From the NCBI RefSeq assembly GCF_000312445.1, contig NZ_HE997183.1, forward strand, positions 500,727 to 564,726: a stretch of DNA of 64,000 nt, written 5' to 3'. Positions 26,031 to 35,187 of this stretch are shown here, piece after piece. Every line of letters begins with the position of its first letter. The stretch's first letter is position 1. A program made the translations under genes and the position numbers. This stretch comes from Phocaeicola abscessus CCUG 55929 (GTDB lineage: Bacteria; Bacteroidota; Bacteroidia; Bacteroidales; Bacteroidaceae). The notes under the pieces were generated by a model. The model did not search any database. It saw only the letters and a program-made list of their open reading frames with translations, and was not told the origin of the DNA.

Positions 26031-27138
26031 TGGACAAATGATTCCTTTCTAAGATTCGTCCGTCGACGACGTCAAACACTTTATAATCACCTTCCACCTT
26101 TCGGAGGATGTCGTCCAGATGATCCCGATTGGTATCCGTCATGAAAATTTGTCCGAACCGATCGCTCGCCACCAATTTGACGATTTGCTCCACCCTGTCG
26201 GCATCCAATTTATCGAAGACGTCGTCCAATAAAAGAATCGGAATAGTCCGACTGCCGGTTCGTTTAAGGAACTCAAACTGAGCTAATTTCAAAGCGATCA
26301 GATATGTTTTGTTCTGCCCTTGAGAACCTTCCCTCCGTATGGGAAAGTCTCCCAATTGCATCACCAGATCGTCTTTATGAACGCCTCTTAACGAAAAGCC
26401 GAGTATCCGATCTTTCGGACGGCTTCCACGAATTTGCTCTAAGAGAGGACCTTCTGCCGCATGCGATTCATAATGCAAGTTCACCGCCTCTCTGTCAGCA
26501 GAAATATGGCTGTAAAAGTCTTGAAAGATCGGAATAAATTCCCGGATAAACTCATTGCGCTTCCGGTAGACCATTTCTCCGGCCTGTGCCATCATCCCTT
26601 CGCACACATCGACCAACGCCTCGTCCAGTTCTTCCTCTTTCAGCAACGTATTCCGTTGCGCTAAAGCGCGGTTATAACGAATCAACGCCTCTAAATAAGT
26701 GCGATCGTATTGCGCAATAACCACATCCATAAACCGGCGCCGCTCGTCGCTCCCGCCCAAAATCAGTTCGGAATCGGTGGGAGAAACCATCACCAAAGGA
26801 ATCAATCCGATATGATCGGCCAACCGGTCATATTCTTTCTTATTCCTTTTGAACCGTTTCTTTGTCCGACGTTTCAATCCGCAATAGATTTCTTCCTTTT
26901 CTCCGCTCTCGGAACAATACTCCCCCTGGATGACAAAGAATTCCTGACCATGCGTGATATTCTGCGAATCGATCGGATTCGACGCACTTTTACAAAACGA
27001 AAGATAATATACGGCATCTAAAAGATTCGTCTTTCCCATTCCATTGCGACCGATAAAACAATTCATCTTGGAAGAAAAGTTTATATCCTCCTGCGCTATA
27101 TTTTTATAATTCAATATCGAAATGCGATTCAATAGCAT
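26017..27138 (-). CDS. recF: DNA replication and repair protein RecF
   Basis: A 373-residue SMC-like ATPase that helps load RecA at gapped DNA. Walker A is IGRNGMGKTNLLDAVYY (residues about 29-45), the signature-like region is REGSQGQNKTYLIALKLAQ and Walker B is ILLLDDVFDKLD. The N-terminal ILNYKNI matches the RecF F-x-R-N-like start. Length is normal. It overlaps DUF721 downstream, and its promoter is in the 146-bp divergent spacer before 27285. Confidence 0.95.
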   Translation of the reverse strand: MLLNRISILNYKNIAQEDINFSSKMNCFIGRNGMGKTNLLDAVYYLSFCKSASNPIDSQNITHGQEFFVIQGEYCSESGEKEEIYCGLKRRTKKRFKRNKKEYDRLADHIGLIPLVMVSPTDSELILGGSDERRRFMDVVIAQYDRTYLEALIRYNRALAQRNTLLKEEELDEALVDVCEGMMAQAGEMVYRKRNEFIREFIPIFQDFYSHISADREAVNLHYESHAAEGPLLEQIRGSRPKDRILGFSLRGVHKDDLVMQLGDFPIRREGSQGQNKTYLIALKLAQFEFLKRTGSRTIPILLLDDVFDKLDADRVEQIVKLVASDRFGQIFMTDTNRDHLDDILRKVEGDYKVFDVVDGRILERNHLSSGKE

Positions 27139-27161
27139 AACATCATCTCGTTTTAACGATA

Positions 27162-27169
27162 CAAAAATA
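27162..27169 (-). promoter_or_regulatory. -7 element for recF
   Basis: Minus-strand TATTTTTG, 24 nt before the recF start. Confidence 0.4.
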
Positions 27170-27232
27170 ACTCAAATCGATGGGAAACATAAAAAAACAG
27201 CTTGCAAATTTTATTAATACGCATAAATGAGT

Positions 27233-27240
27233 TACTTTTG
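27233..27240 (+). promoter_or_regulatory. -7 element for TPR protein gene
   Basis: TACTTTTG, 45 nt before the ATG at 27285. Confidence 0.5.
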
Positions 27241-27284
27241 CGTCCGAATCTCGATCAATCGATAATAATAAAAAAACATATAAA

Positions 27285-27962
27285 ATGGCAAAGAAAGAAA
27301 ACATCAAAGATCCATTGAACATGGACGAAGCGATCGGCGCCTCCGAAGCCTTTCTCTTGAAGTATAAAAATACGATTTTAGGTGTCATTATCAGTATTGC
27401 GGTAATTATTTTGGCTTTCATGGGCTACAAGCATTTCATCTCCGAACCTCGCGAACTCCATGCTTCGGAAACCCTATTTAAAGCAGAAGCGTTATTCCGA
27501 GCGAACAACTACGAGGCTGCATTAAAAGGCGATAGCTTGGGTGCAAAAGGCTTCCTATCCGTAATAAAAGACTATAGCGGCACCAAAGCTGGAAACTTGG
27601 CCAATGCTTACGCCGGCATCTGCTACGCTCAATTAGGCCAATATAACGAAGCGCTTATATGCCTCGATAAGTTCAGTGCGAAAGACTTGTTGGTCAATCC
27701 AGCCATCATGGCCGCTACGGGCAATTGTTACGCTCAACTCGGCAAATTGGACAAGGCCGCCGATCTCTTGGCCAAAGCAGCCGACCAGGCGGACAGCCAA
27801 GCCTTAAGTCCGATCTATCTCATCCAAGCGGGTGAACTCTATGAGAAGTTAGGCAAGAACAGCGAAGCCATCAAAGCGTACAAACTGATTAAAGACAAAT
27901 ACTTTAATTCATACCAAGCAATGGAAATCGATAAATATATCGAACGCGCTTCCATAAAATAA
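27285..27962 (+). CDS. membrane-anchored tetratricopeptide repeat protein (YfgM-like)
   Basis: A 225-residue protein with one N-terminal transmembrane helix (about residues 29-47) after a short cytosolic segment, then TPR motifs (NYEAALKGDSLG, NLANAYAGICYAQLGQYNEAL, MAATGNCYAQLGKLDKAADLL, AGELYEKLGKNSEAIKAYK). The layout resembles YfgM, an accessory of the Sec translocon and periplasmic chaperones. It is 254 nt upstream of ribH; that spacer shows no gene. Confidence 0.85.
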   Translation: MAKKENIKDPLNMDEAIGASEAFLLKYKNTILGVIISIAVIILAFMGYKHFISEPRELHASETLFKAEALFRANNYEAALKGDSLGAKGFLSVIKDYSGTKAGNLANAYAGICYAQLGQYNEALICLDKFSAKDLLVNPAIMAATGNCYAQLGKLDKAADLLAKAADQADSQALSPIYLIQAGELYEKLGKNSEAIKAYKLIKDKYFNSYQAMEIDKYIERASIK

Positions 27963-28215
27963 TTGACGAACCGACATAGAGGATGTGCCAAAATGAAAGT
28001 TTTGCCATTAATGTGGCGAACAGTTTTTTGAAGTAAGCAGTTCCTCACCCAAAGACGGGGAGGGGGTGCAGGTCGAAAAGGCATGAAAAGTGATCCTCCA
28101 TACTTTCGATGTTTTCATACAACTTCCCTCTAACTTAGAGGAATAGCTCTTGAGGGCATCTCTTCCAGACTTTTTATTACGATACGTCCTTTAATTTGTT
28201 TTACGAAAAAAAAAG

Positions 28216-28713
28216 ATGTCAACAGTTTATCATCATTTGTCGGATTACGATTCCACGACAATACCCAAAGCCACTGACATGCGCTTCGGGATCGTCGTTG
28301 CGGAATGGAACGAAAACATCACTTCCTCGCTATTGAAAGGAGCACTCGATACTTTGAAAAAGAACGGTGCCAAAGAAGAAAACATCATCGTACAGACCGT
28401 TCCCGGAAGCTACGAACTGACTTACGGAGCAGCTCGAATGATCAAATCGGGGAAAGTAGACGCCGTCATCGCGATCGGATGCGTCGTCCGCGGCGAGACT
28501 CCCCATTTCGATTACATCTGCGAAGGCGTCACAAATGGCCTCAGTTATCTGAATGCAAACAGTCGTATCCCCGTGATCTTCTGCTTGCTTACCACAAACA
28601 CGATGCAACAAGCGAAAGAACGATCCGGCGGCAAGTTGGGAAACAAAGGGACGGAAGGAGCCGTTACGGCCATTAAAATGATTCACTTTCAACGAAAGTT
28701 AGAGCAGCGATAA
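28216..28713 (+). CDS. ribH: 6,7-dimethyl-8-ribityllumazine synthase
   Basis: A 165-residue lumazine synthase, the penultimate riboflavin enzyme, forming icosahedral or pentameric shells. Motifs are [31 protein letters not shown] and the catalytic region [15 protein letters not shown] with the conserved His. No other riboflavin gene is adjacent, and no FMN riboswitch structure is visible upstream. Confidence 0.95.
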   Translation: MSTVYHHLSDYDSTTIPKATDMRFGIVVAEWNENITSSLLKGALDTLKKNGAKEENIIVQTVPGSYELTYGAARMIKSGKVDAVIAIGCVVRGETPHFDYICEGVTNGLSYLNANSRIPVIFCLLTTNTMQQAKERSGGKLGNKGTEGAVTAIKMIHFQRKLEQR

Positions 28714-28807
28714 AAATTCCTTTTCACCTTTTGCCGGATTTAAAAATAGCGCTATCTCTGCAATGCATCGAAAAGAATTCTATGGACAAATACCAGCGTA
28801 GTCAAAT

Positions 28808-28862
28808 GGGCAGGAGAAGGTTACTCCTGTCCACTCAGCAAGTTCATGCAAATAAGTGCATG
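28808..28862. repeat. two inverted repeats between ribH and exonuclease III gene
   Basis: GGGCAGGAG pairs with CTCCTGTCC (28808-28832), and a perfect CATGCA-N6-TGCATG palindrome lies at 28845-28862. Neither has a T run, so these look more like protein-binding sites or a leader structure than a terminator. Confidence 0.5.
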
Positions 28863-28914
28863 CCGTTTGGCTATTAAAAGCAAAACCATTATCTTCGCAC
28901 AAAAAGATGACAAC

Positions 28915-29667
28915 GTGAAATTTATCTCATGGAATGTGAACGGCCTGCGCGCCGTTTATACAAAAGGATTCGGCAAAGTGTTCGAATCGTTGAATGCCGA
29001 CTTTTTCTGCATACAGGAAACCAAAATGCAAGCCGGTCAGTTGGATGTACACTTCGACGGATACGAATCTTATTGGAACTACGCCGCGAAGAAAGGATAT
29101 TCCGGAACGGCCGTCTTTACCCGCCATACGCCCTTAAACGTTTCTTATGGAATGGGCATGGAAAAACACGACACGGAAGGCAGAATCATTACCTTGGAGA
29201 TGGAAAGGTTCTTCTTAGTGGTGGTCTATACGCCCAATTCTCAAAATGAACTCAGGCGGCTCGCATACCGCATGACTTGGGAAGACGATTTCCTCCATTA
29301 TTTGCAGGATTTAGAAAAGCAGAAACCGGTGATCGTCTGCGGCGATATGAATGTGGCTCATGAAGAGATCGACCTCAAGAACCCGAAGAGCAATCGCAAC
29401 AATGCCGGATTCACAGATCAGGAACGAGCGAAGATGACTGCATTGCTACATGCCGGATTTATCGATACTTTTCGGTATCTCTATCCCCGCCAAGTTACTT
29501 ATTCCTGGTGGTCCTATCGTTTCCGTGCTCGAGAGAAGAATGCAGGGTGGCGCATCGACTACTTTTTGATATCCCAAGCATTGGGACGTCAACTGAAAGA
29601 TGCCAAGATACATACCGACATCTTCGGCAGCGATCATTGCCCTGTGGAATTGGATATGGAGATTTAA
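28915..29667 (+). CDS. xth: exodeoxyribonuclease III
   Basis: A 250-residue AP endonuclease/3'-5' exonuclease of base-excision repair. The GTG at 28915 is taken as the start because the conserved VKFISWNVNGLRA begins there; the frame upstream is open but not conserved in character. Catalytic motifs are SWNVNGLRA, CIQETKMQ, GDMNVAHEEIDL, GWRIDYFLIS and GSDHCPVELDM. Full length. It converges with secG. Confidence 0.94.
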   Translation: MKFISWNVNGLRAVYTKGFGKVFESLNADFFCIQETKMQAGQLDVHFDGYESYWNYAAKKGYSGTAVFTRHTPLNVSYGMGMEKHDTEGRIITLEMERFFLVVVYTPNSQNELRRLAYRMTWEDDFLHYLQDLEKQKPVIVCGDMNVAHEEIDLKNPKSNRNNAGFTDQERAKMTALLHAGFIDTFRYLYPRQVTYSWWSYRFRAREKNAGWRIDYFLISQALGRQLKDAKIHTDIFGSDHCPVELDMEI

Positions 29668-29674
29668 ACCGGAT

Positions 29675-30082
29675 TTATTCGGTTTTTTCCGAACTATCGT
29701 TATTCGAATGCTCATCAGTAGCGGCAGGAGCTTCCGTAGCGGAAGGCGTTTCGCTGTCACTTGCCGACGGAGCTGCGAAACCGGAAGGAGTATTCAGCGG
29801 ATTCGTCGTCTGCTCTTGCAACGCATTTTGTTCCATGACAGAATTATTGGCTACCACCTTGGGTAACACATACGAAGAGGCGATACTCAACACCACCATT
29901 GCGATAGCCAATCCCCACGTCATCTTCTCGATGAAATCGGTCGTCTTACGCACGCCCATGATTTGATTCGACGAAGCGAAGCTGGAAGCCAAGCCTCCGC
30001 CTTTCGAATTCTGGACCAATACGATGAAACACATTAAGATGGATGCAAAAACAATGAATCCAATCAATAGTAAATACAACAT
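29675..30082 (-). CDS. secG: preprotein translocase subunit SecG
   Basis: A 135-residue SecG with two membrane helices (residues 2-22 and about 55-74) and the conserved VLVQNSKGGGLASSF loop. It has the long Ser/Thr/Glu-rich C-terminal tail seen in Bacteroidota SecG. It is the last gene of the sigma-54 activator/LptE operon, starting 5 nt after the TPR-like gene, so LPS and secretion functions share a transcript. Confidence 0.93.
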   Translation of the reverse strand: MLYLLLIGFIVFASILMCFIVLVQNSKGGGLASSFASSNQIMGVRKTTDFIEKMTWGLAIAMVVLSIASSYVLPKVVANNSVMEQNALQEQTTNPLNTPSGFAAPSASDSETPSATEAPAATDEHSNNDSSEKTE

Positions 30083-30087
30083 TTCCT

Positions 30088-30915
30088 TTATTTGTTTTTA
30101 TCGTTAATAATCAATTTTTCCAAAAACCTGATTTGGTCTGCAAAATAACTATTTTTTTTCGGATATTTCAAACTTAATTTTTTAATTATTTCCAATGCCT
30201 TCGAATATCGTCCTTGCCTAACATAGATTTTGGCCAACGTTTCCGTAAAATAACTCTCGTCCAGAACCTCTTCGTCCTCTTCTGCCGTTTCAATTTCCAC
30301 CTGTTTTTTAACTACTGATGCCGTTCCGACATTCAAGACAGGCTCTGCTTTTACCGGCGCTAAAGGGATATCTCCTCTCGCCTCGGCTTCCAACTCTTCC
30401 AGCGTCTGTGGAAATCCCTCTTCGCTTCCCTTCCTCGTGAGGAAGTCGTCGATCAGGTTCTCGCTTTTCGTAGCAGGAACTGTCAGAGCCGAGAACGGTT
30501 TCTCCTCCCGATCATGCATCAGACAGGACACATAATCCGTCGCTGTACTCATCGGAATCGCATCGATCGGTTCTTCCGTACTTGGCTGTTCCGACAGAAA
30601 GGCGTTGATCAAAGTCAACGTACGGTCAACGGAAACATCTTCATCGACAGTCGGACTTTGAACTTGAGAGCGGATCACATACCGGTCACCTTCGATCAGA
30701 TAGAACAGCACTTTTCGATCAGGGACAAAGGCAACCGCTTTCCGAAGCGCTTCGGTGAAAGAAGCATCGTGGAGCAAAAACAAATTCTTCAGATAAAGCA
30801 AGCGTGCGGTCTGAAAATAGGGATAGCGGGCGAGCAACGTTCGAAGTTCGTACAATGTTTCCCGATTCAATTGCTCAGGATGCTTCATCCAATGATTCAA
30901 AAGTTGATGGTCCAT
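30088..30915 (-). CDS. TPR-like hypothetical protein
   Basis: A 275-residue soluble protein without a signal peptide. The start at 30915 (MDHQLLNHWMKHPEQLN) is chosen over 30951, which would overlap the lptE reading frame further. The N-terminal third has helical YPYFQTARLLYLKNL elements; the C-terminal end has one clear TPR unit (FTETLAKIYVRQGRYSKALEIIKKLSLKYP). The middle is acidic and low complexity. Conserved next to secG and lptE in relatives as I recall. Function is unknown. Confidence 0.8.
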   Translation of the reverse strand: MDHQLLNHWMKHPEQLNRETLYELRTLLARYPYFQTARLLYLKNLFLLHDASFTEALRKAVAFVPDRKVLFYLIEGDRYVIRSQVQSPTVDEDVSVDRTLTLINAFLSEQPSTEEPIDAIPMSTATDYVSCLMHDREEKPFSALTVPATKSENLIDDFLTRKGSEEGFPQTLEELEAEARGDIPLAPVKAEPVLNVGTASVVKKQVEIETAEEDEEVLDESYFTETLAKIYVRQGRYSKALEIIKKLSLKYPKKNSYFADQIRFLEKLIINDKNK

Positions 30916-30928
30916 AGAGAAAAAGTCG

Positions 30929-31453
30929 TTACCAGTTCGCCACCGTCGCATTAAAGATTTGCTCTACAATTTCCTTGATCATCTGATTGACCAACTCCTC
31001 CTGAACGGTCGACAGTTGCTGCGAAGAATTATATTCGCGGCTGGCCGTAAACTGTTGTTTAAAGTCTTCGTGATGGTTTACACTGTTGGTAAATTCTACA
31101 CGGACCGTCATCCGAAGTTCGGCCATGTTCGAGTAGCCATCGGCGCCGATACCCTTGTTAATAGCATCGTAATTGGTGATCTCTCCCTTCAGGTGCAGAT
31201 CTCCCGATCGAGAAACTTGCCGCAACCGAGTTTGCTGGATATAAATATCCTGCAAAGCCGTGTTAAACATGCTTTCCATCGGTCCCCAGACAAAACCGGA
31301 AGAACGGTTGGGAAAGTTTTCGAAAGAAATCGTTTTTATCTTCGTGTAGTCAATACTCGATCCGTTGAAGCTGTAGGAGATAGAACACGAAACCGTAAGC
31401 ATGACTACTAACGGCAACAGACTTATCTTTTCAAGCAATGTTCTCCAATCCAT
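30929..31453 (-). CDS. LptE-like LPS-assembly lipoprotein
   Basis: A 174-residue predicted lipoprotein (lipobox MLTVSC at about residue 23), with the SISYSFNGSSIDYTKIKTIS start typical of the Bacteroidota LptE family. LptE plugs the LptD barrel and helps put LPS into the outer leaflet. It overlaps the end of the sigma-54 activator gene by 23 nt. lptD is not in the window. Confidence 0.85.
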   Translation of the reverse strand: MDWRTLLEKISLLPLVVMLTVSCSISYSFNGSSIDYTKIKTISFENFPNRSSGFVWGPMESMFNTALQDIYIQQTRLRQVSRSGDLHLKGEITNYDAINKGIGADGYSNMAELRMTVRVEFTNSVNHHEDFKQQFTASREYNSSQQLSTVQEELVNQMIKEIVEQIFNATVANW

Positions 31454-32687
31454 ATTCTTTTATTTTTCTGTACAAGGTCCGCTCCGAGATGCTCAAATCT
31501 TTAGCAGCACTCTTACGCTTGCCGTGATGACGTTCCAATGCTTTCTTTATCATCTCTTTCTCCACATCTTCCAGCGACATCGGCGCCTCTTCCACATACT
31601 CTTCCGGATCGGGAATCTCCATCGATCGGGAGGTCATAGGCGAAATATTGATACCCGAAACCGAGGTCGGAACATGCAAAGTCGGCTGTTCGGCAGAAAT
31701 GTAAGAGAAGGGAGTGGCCTTGGGCTGCGTATCTACCACTCGTTGATCGCGTTCCGTCATCAACGTATTGACCAGTTTTTTCAGGTCAGTCACATCTTGC
31801 CGCAAATCGAAAAGAACATGATAAAGTATTTCCCTTTCGTTACTGAAGTTCTGCAATCGTTGTTTCTCGTTCAGGAGCATCGGCAAACCCGAATGGACAG
31901 GAGTCTCTTGCAAATAATGATGGAGAATCTCCGACGTGATGTCCCGGTGAGTTTCAATGATGGAGATCTGTTCCGTAACATTCTTCAACTGACGGACATT
32001 CCCCGGCCAAGCATAACTTTTCAGGGCCTGTTTAGCCTCGTCCGTCAATTGGATAGGTGGCATTTGATACTTCTCGGCAAAGTCGGACGCGAATTTGCGG
32101 AACAGCAAAATCATGTCATCCCCCCGTTCCCGCAGTGCGGGAATCCTGATAGGAACGGTATTCAATCGGTAATACAAGTCTTCCCGGAAATGTCCCTCCG
32201 AGATCGCTTCCGTGAGGTTTATGTTTGTGGCGGCGATAATGCGAACATCGGTCTTCTCCACTTTCGAGGAACCGACCTTGATATATTCCCCGCTCTCCAA
32301 TACACGCAGCAAACGAGCTTGTGTGGCCAAGGGCAACTCTCCCACCTCGTCCAAAAAGATCGTACCTCCGTTCGCTTCGGCAAAATAACCGTTCCGTTCG
32401 CTGATAGCTCCGGTAAAGGCGCCTTTCTCATGTCCGAAGAGCTCGGAATCGATGGTCCCGTCGGGGATGGCGCCACAGTTGACCGCAATGTACTGCCCGT
32501 GCTTGCGTCGACTGTACTGATGGATGATTTGAGGGAAGCTTTCCTTGCCTACACCACTCTCGCCCGTAATGAGGACGGACAGGTCTGTCGGAGCGACTTG
32601 CATAGCAATATCGATATCGCGCAAGAGACGTTCATCGTTGCCGATAATACCGAAGCGCAACTTCACCTGCTGTATATCGTTTTTCAT
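31431..32687 (-). CDS. sigma-54-dependent transcriptional activator
   Basis: A 418-residue PspF-like activator made of an AAA+ domain and a Fis-type DNA-binding domain, without a receiver domain. Walker A is GESGVGKE, the sigma-54 contact loop is GAFTGA (in GHEKGAFTGAISERNG), and Walker B lies in GGTIFLDEVGELPL. The C-terminal helix-turn-helix is KRKSAAKDLSISERTLYRKI. The ATG at 32687 matches the conserved N-terminus. It overlaps the lptE-like gene, so it may control envelope genes, but no -24/-12 promoter was found nearby. Confidence 0.92.
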   Translation of the reverse strand: MKNDIQQVKLRFGIIGNDERLLRDIDIAMQVAPTDLSVLITGESGVGKESFPQIIHQYSRRKHGQYIAVNCGAIPDGTIDSELFGHEKGAFTGAISERNGYFAEANGGTIFLDEVGELPLATQARLLRVLESGEYIKVGSSKVEKTDVRIIAATNINLTEAISEGHFREDLYYRLNTVPIRIPALRERGDDMILLFRKFASDFAEKYQMPPIQLTDEAKQALKSYAWPGNVRQLKNVTEQISIIETHRDITSEILHHYLQETPVHSGLPMLLNEKQRLQNFSNEREILYHVLFDLRQDVTDLKKLVNTLMTERDQRVVDTQPKATPFSYISAEQPTLHVPTSVSGINISPMTSRSMEIPDPEEYVEEAPMSLEDVEKEMIKKALERHHGKRKSAAKDLSISERTLYRKIKEYGLENIA

Positions 32688-32711
32688 ATTGACTCCTATT
32701 GATGTGATTGA

Positions 32712-32719
32712 CAAAATTA
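32712..32719 (-). promoter_or_regulatory. -7 element for sigma-54 activator operon
   Basis: Minus-strand TAATTTTG, 25 nt before the start, with CTTG about 19 nt further upstream (32742-32739) as a weak -33. Confidence 0.5.
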
Positions 32720-32800
32720 CAAATAAGAGCGCATTAAACAAGTAAATTTAGATTTAATTACGAATTACAATCCTTTATGATACGTATAAAGCATCGCAAG

Positions 32801-32920
32801 CGAAAATTCGTTTTTACTGCCCCGAGCCACTCGGCGGAAGAAAAAATCCGTTTTTACTGCCTTCGAGCCACTCGGCGGAAGAAAAAATCCGTTTTCACGA
32901 CCGCCGACCGAAGCGACGAA
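32801..32920. repeat. about 41-bp tandem repeat, 2-3 copies, degenerate
   Basis: Units at 32801-32840, 32841-32881 and a diverged one at 32882-32920 (core ATCCGTTTTTACTGCC then GAGCCACTCGGCGGAAG). It lies in the divergent spacer between the sigma-54 activator and the PfkB gene, so it could affect either promoter. Confidence 0.85.
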
Positions 32921-33023
32921 AGGGAAACCGATGTCGGATCGACAAATACGCCTTTTTTCGTTTTTCGGTAGCAATCGACGGATAGAAAATGTCCGATCCA
33001 TTTTACTATCCATTTTTTTTGCG

Positions 33024-33031
33024 TAAATTTG
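33024..33031 (+). promoter_or_regulatory. -7 element for PfkB kinase gene
   Basis: TAAATTTG, 28 nt before the ATG at 33059. Confidence 0.5.
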
Positions 33032-33058
33032 CCGAAATTCGTATCAATCATTCATAAA

Positions 33059-33955
33059 ATGAACGACATCTGTTGCATCGGCCATATCACCTTAGACAAG
33101 ATCGTTACGCCTCTACATATCACCTATCTGCCTGGCGGCACCTCCTACTACTTCTCTCACGGAATAAGTCGGTTAGACGAGTATAAAAATTACAAGTTGG
33201 TCACCTCGCTGGCCCTCTCCGAGATGCAAGCGGTCGAGGATATCCGCGCCAAAGGCATCAAGGTGAAAGTAATACCGAGCAAGGAGACGGTATATTTCGA
33301 AAACACCTACGGCATCGACCAAAATAACCGCACGCAAAGAGTTTTGGCAAAGGCCGATCCTTTCAAGGTGGAGGATCTGCAGGATGTGGAAGCCCGCATT
33401 TTCCATCTGGGGAGTTTGCTCAGCGACGACTTTCCGCTGGATGTAATCAAATACCTGTCAGGAAAAGGTATCCTCTGCGTGGATGTACAAGGGTATCTTC
33501 GTCAAGTGCAGGGAGATCGGGTATATGCCGTCGACTGGCCGGAGAAGATGAAAGCCTTTCCCTATATCGATATTCTGAAAGTCAACGAATTCGAAATGGA
33601 TGTCTTGACCGGACATTCCGATCCGATCGACGCCGCCAAACAACTAAGCGGTTGGGGTGTGAAAGAAGTCCTGGTGACTTTGGGAAGTCTGGGGTCAATC
33701 ATTTACGTAAACGGACAAATATACAAGATACCGGCTTATCCCCCCGAGAAGATCGTGGATGCCACCGGCTGCGGCGACACTTACGCGACAGGCTACCTCT
33801 ACATGCGTAACAAAGGCGCTTCGTACGAAGAGGCCGGTTGTTTCGCCGCCGCCATGTCGACCTTAAACCAAGAAGTCTCCGGCCCTTTCTGCGGAACCGA
33901 ACAAGATGTCCTGAATATCATTAGGAACAGCAATCTGAAACCCGAAAGGTTATGA
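33059..33955 (+). CDS. PfkB-family carbohydrate kinase
   Basis: A 298-residue ribokinase-fold kinase. The ATG at 33059 gives the usual start (NDICCIGHITLDKIVTP). The anion-hole/catalytic motif is DATGCGDTYATGYLY near the C-terminus, with Asp as base. The N-terminal GG motif is present as YLPGGTSYYFSHG. The sugar substrate cannot be told from sequence. It converges with the fucP-type transporter gene 22 nt away. Confidence 0.9.
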   Translation: MNDICCIGHITLDKIVTPLHITYLPGGTSYYFSHGISRLDEYKNYKLVTSLALSEMQAVEDIRAKGIKVKVIPSKETVYFENTYGIDQNNRTQRVLAKADPFKVEDLQDVEARIFHLGSLLSDDFPLDVIKYLSGKGILCVDVQGYLRQVQGDRVYAVDWPEKMKAFPYIDILKVNEFEMDVLTGHSDPIDAAKQLSGWGVKEVLVTLGSLGSIIYVNGQIYKIPAYPPEKIVDATGCGDTYATGYLYMRNKGASYEEAGCFAAAMSTLNQEVSGPFCGTEQDVLNIIRNSNLKPERL

Positions 33956-33977
33956 TCCCAATCGTCCGAGCATTCAA

Positions 33978-35183
33978 TCAAGCTTCCCTCTTCAAAGAAA
34001 CCTGCTTCCAAGCATACAGCAAGACCACGACAAACCCGACCAGCGGCACGACGAATGCGAAAGACATCGAGGTCATATCGGCTACGTATCCCATCCACAA
34101 CGGACCGACGGCTCCGCCGATAGGCGTCATCATTAAAAAGGATGCAGCCCGTTTCGTATAATAACTTCCCATATTCTGAACAGACAAGGCAAAGATGGTC
34201 GGGAACATAATCGCTTCCAACAAATATCCTAAACAGAGGGCGACCAACGAGACAACTCCTACCTGAAGCACCACCAAAGCGGTGGTACAGACAGTACCTA
34301 TTGCACAGACAAACAGCATCCGTTCGGCAGAAACGCTGCGCATAATCCAGCTACCGCCGAAACGCCCCGTCATAAACAATCCCAACCCACAGATAGAAAG
34401 CATGAACGAAGCCTCTTTGGCCGTCAACCATCCTTCGTTCACATAATTGATGAAGAAGCTGTTTATCGATATTTCGGAAATCTCATAACAAAACAAGGCG
34501 AACAACCCGAAAACGAACAGGCGATTCTTCCACAATCCGATGACTTTCAACTCTTTCGACCGCTCCTCTACGCCGTCGTCTATCTCCGGCAACTTCACTC
34601 GACTGAACAAGAGAGCCACGCCCAGCACGATAAATCCCATGACCATGTAAGGGACGGAGACACCGATCGAATCTTCTCCCGAGAATAAAGCCATCCCTCC
34701 GATCAGAGGAGCACAAATACACCCTAATCCGTTAAATGATTGCGCCAAATTTAACCGGCTGGCCGCCGTCTGCCGCTCGCCTAACTTCGTCATATAAGGG
34801 TTTGCCGCCGTTTCCAAAAAGACCAAGCCGCAGGCAATGACAAACAGAGAAAACAGGAAGAAGTTGAACGACCCGATAAACTCACCGGGGATAAAAAGCA
34901 AAGATCCTATGCCGTAAAGGATTAAACCGAAAACCACCCCCGACCGATACCCATGTCGATGTATGTATAAACCGGCGGGAATGGCCATGATAAAATATCC
35001 GAGATAAAACATGACCTGAACCATAGCCGAATTCATCTTTGACATGTTCATCGAATCCTGGAAATGCTTATTCAATACATCCAAAAAAGCATGTGCGAAC
35101 CCCCACAGAAAAAATAGAGAAGTTACCAAAACAAACGGCACTACGTATTCTCTCTTTACCAATTCATATCTATTCATACTCAT
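33978..35183 (-). CDS. MFS transporter, FucP/GluP-like (FHS family)
   Basis: A 401-residue inner-membrane protein with about 12 helices, of the fucose/glucose-galactose proton symporter family: FFLWGFAHAFLDVLNKHF in helix 1, FYLGYFIMAIPAGLYIHRHGYRSG, and FLETAANPYMTKLGE. The start is the ATG at 35183. It closes the long minus-strand operon after the HAD gene (4-nt gap). The transported compound might be the substrate of the preceding lipid-head-group-like cassette, or of the convergent PfkB kinase. Confidence 0.9.
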   Translation of the reverse strand: MSMNRYELVKREYVVPFVLVTSLFFLWGFAHAFLDVLNKHFQDSMNMSKMNSAMVQVMFYLGYFIMAIPAGLYIHRHGYRSGVVFGLILYGIGSLLFIPGEFIGSFNFFLFSLFVIACGLVFLETAANPYMTKLGERQTAASRLNLAQSFNGLGCICAPLIGGMALFSGEDSIGVSVPYMVMGFIVLGVALLFSRVKLPEIDDGVEERSKELKVIGLWKNRLFVFGLFALFCYEISEISINSFFINYVNEGWLTAKEASFMLSICGLGLFMTGRFGGSWIMRSVSAERMLFVCAIGTVCTTALVVLQVGVVSLVALCLGYLLEAIMFPTIFALSVQNMGSYYTKRAASFLMMTPIGGAVGPLWMGYVADMTSMSFAFVVPLVGFVVVLLYAWKQVSLKREA

Positions 35184-35187
35184 CGTT

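Noticed and set aside
27963-28215. Insertion-sequence remnant before ribH
   Set aside because: The GAGGATGTGCCAAAA segment looked like an element end, but no partner end or transposase sequence was found.
28714-28914. Riboswitch or FMN element around ribH
   Set aside because: No conserved FMN-element helices are visible before ribH (27963-28215) or after it.
31401-32702. 433-codon open frame antisense to the sigma-54 activator gene
   Set aside because: The minus strand carries Walker, GAFTGA and helix-turn-helix motifs; the plus frame is its shadow.
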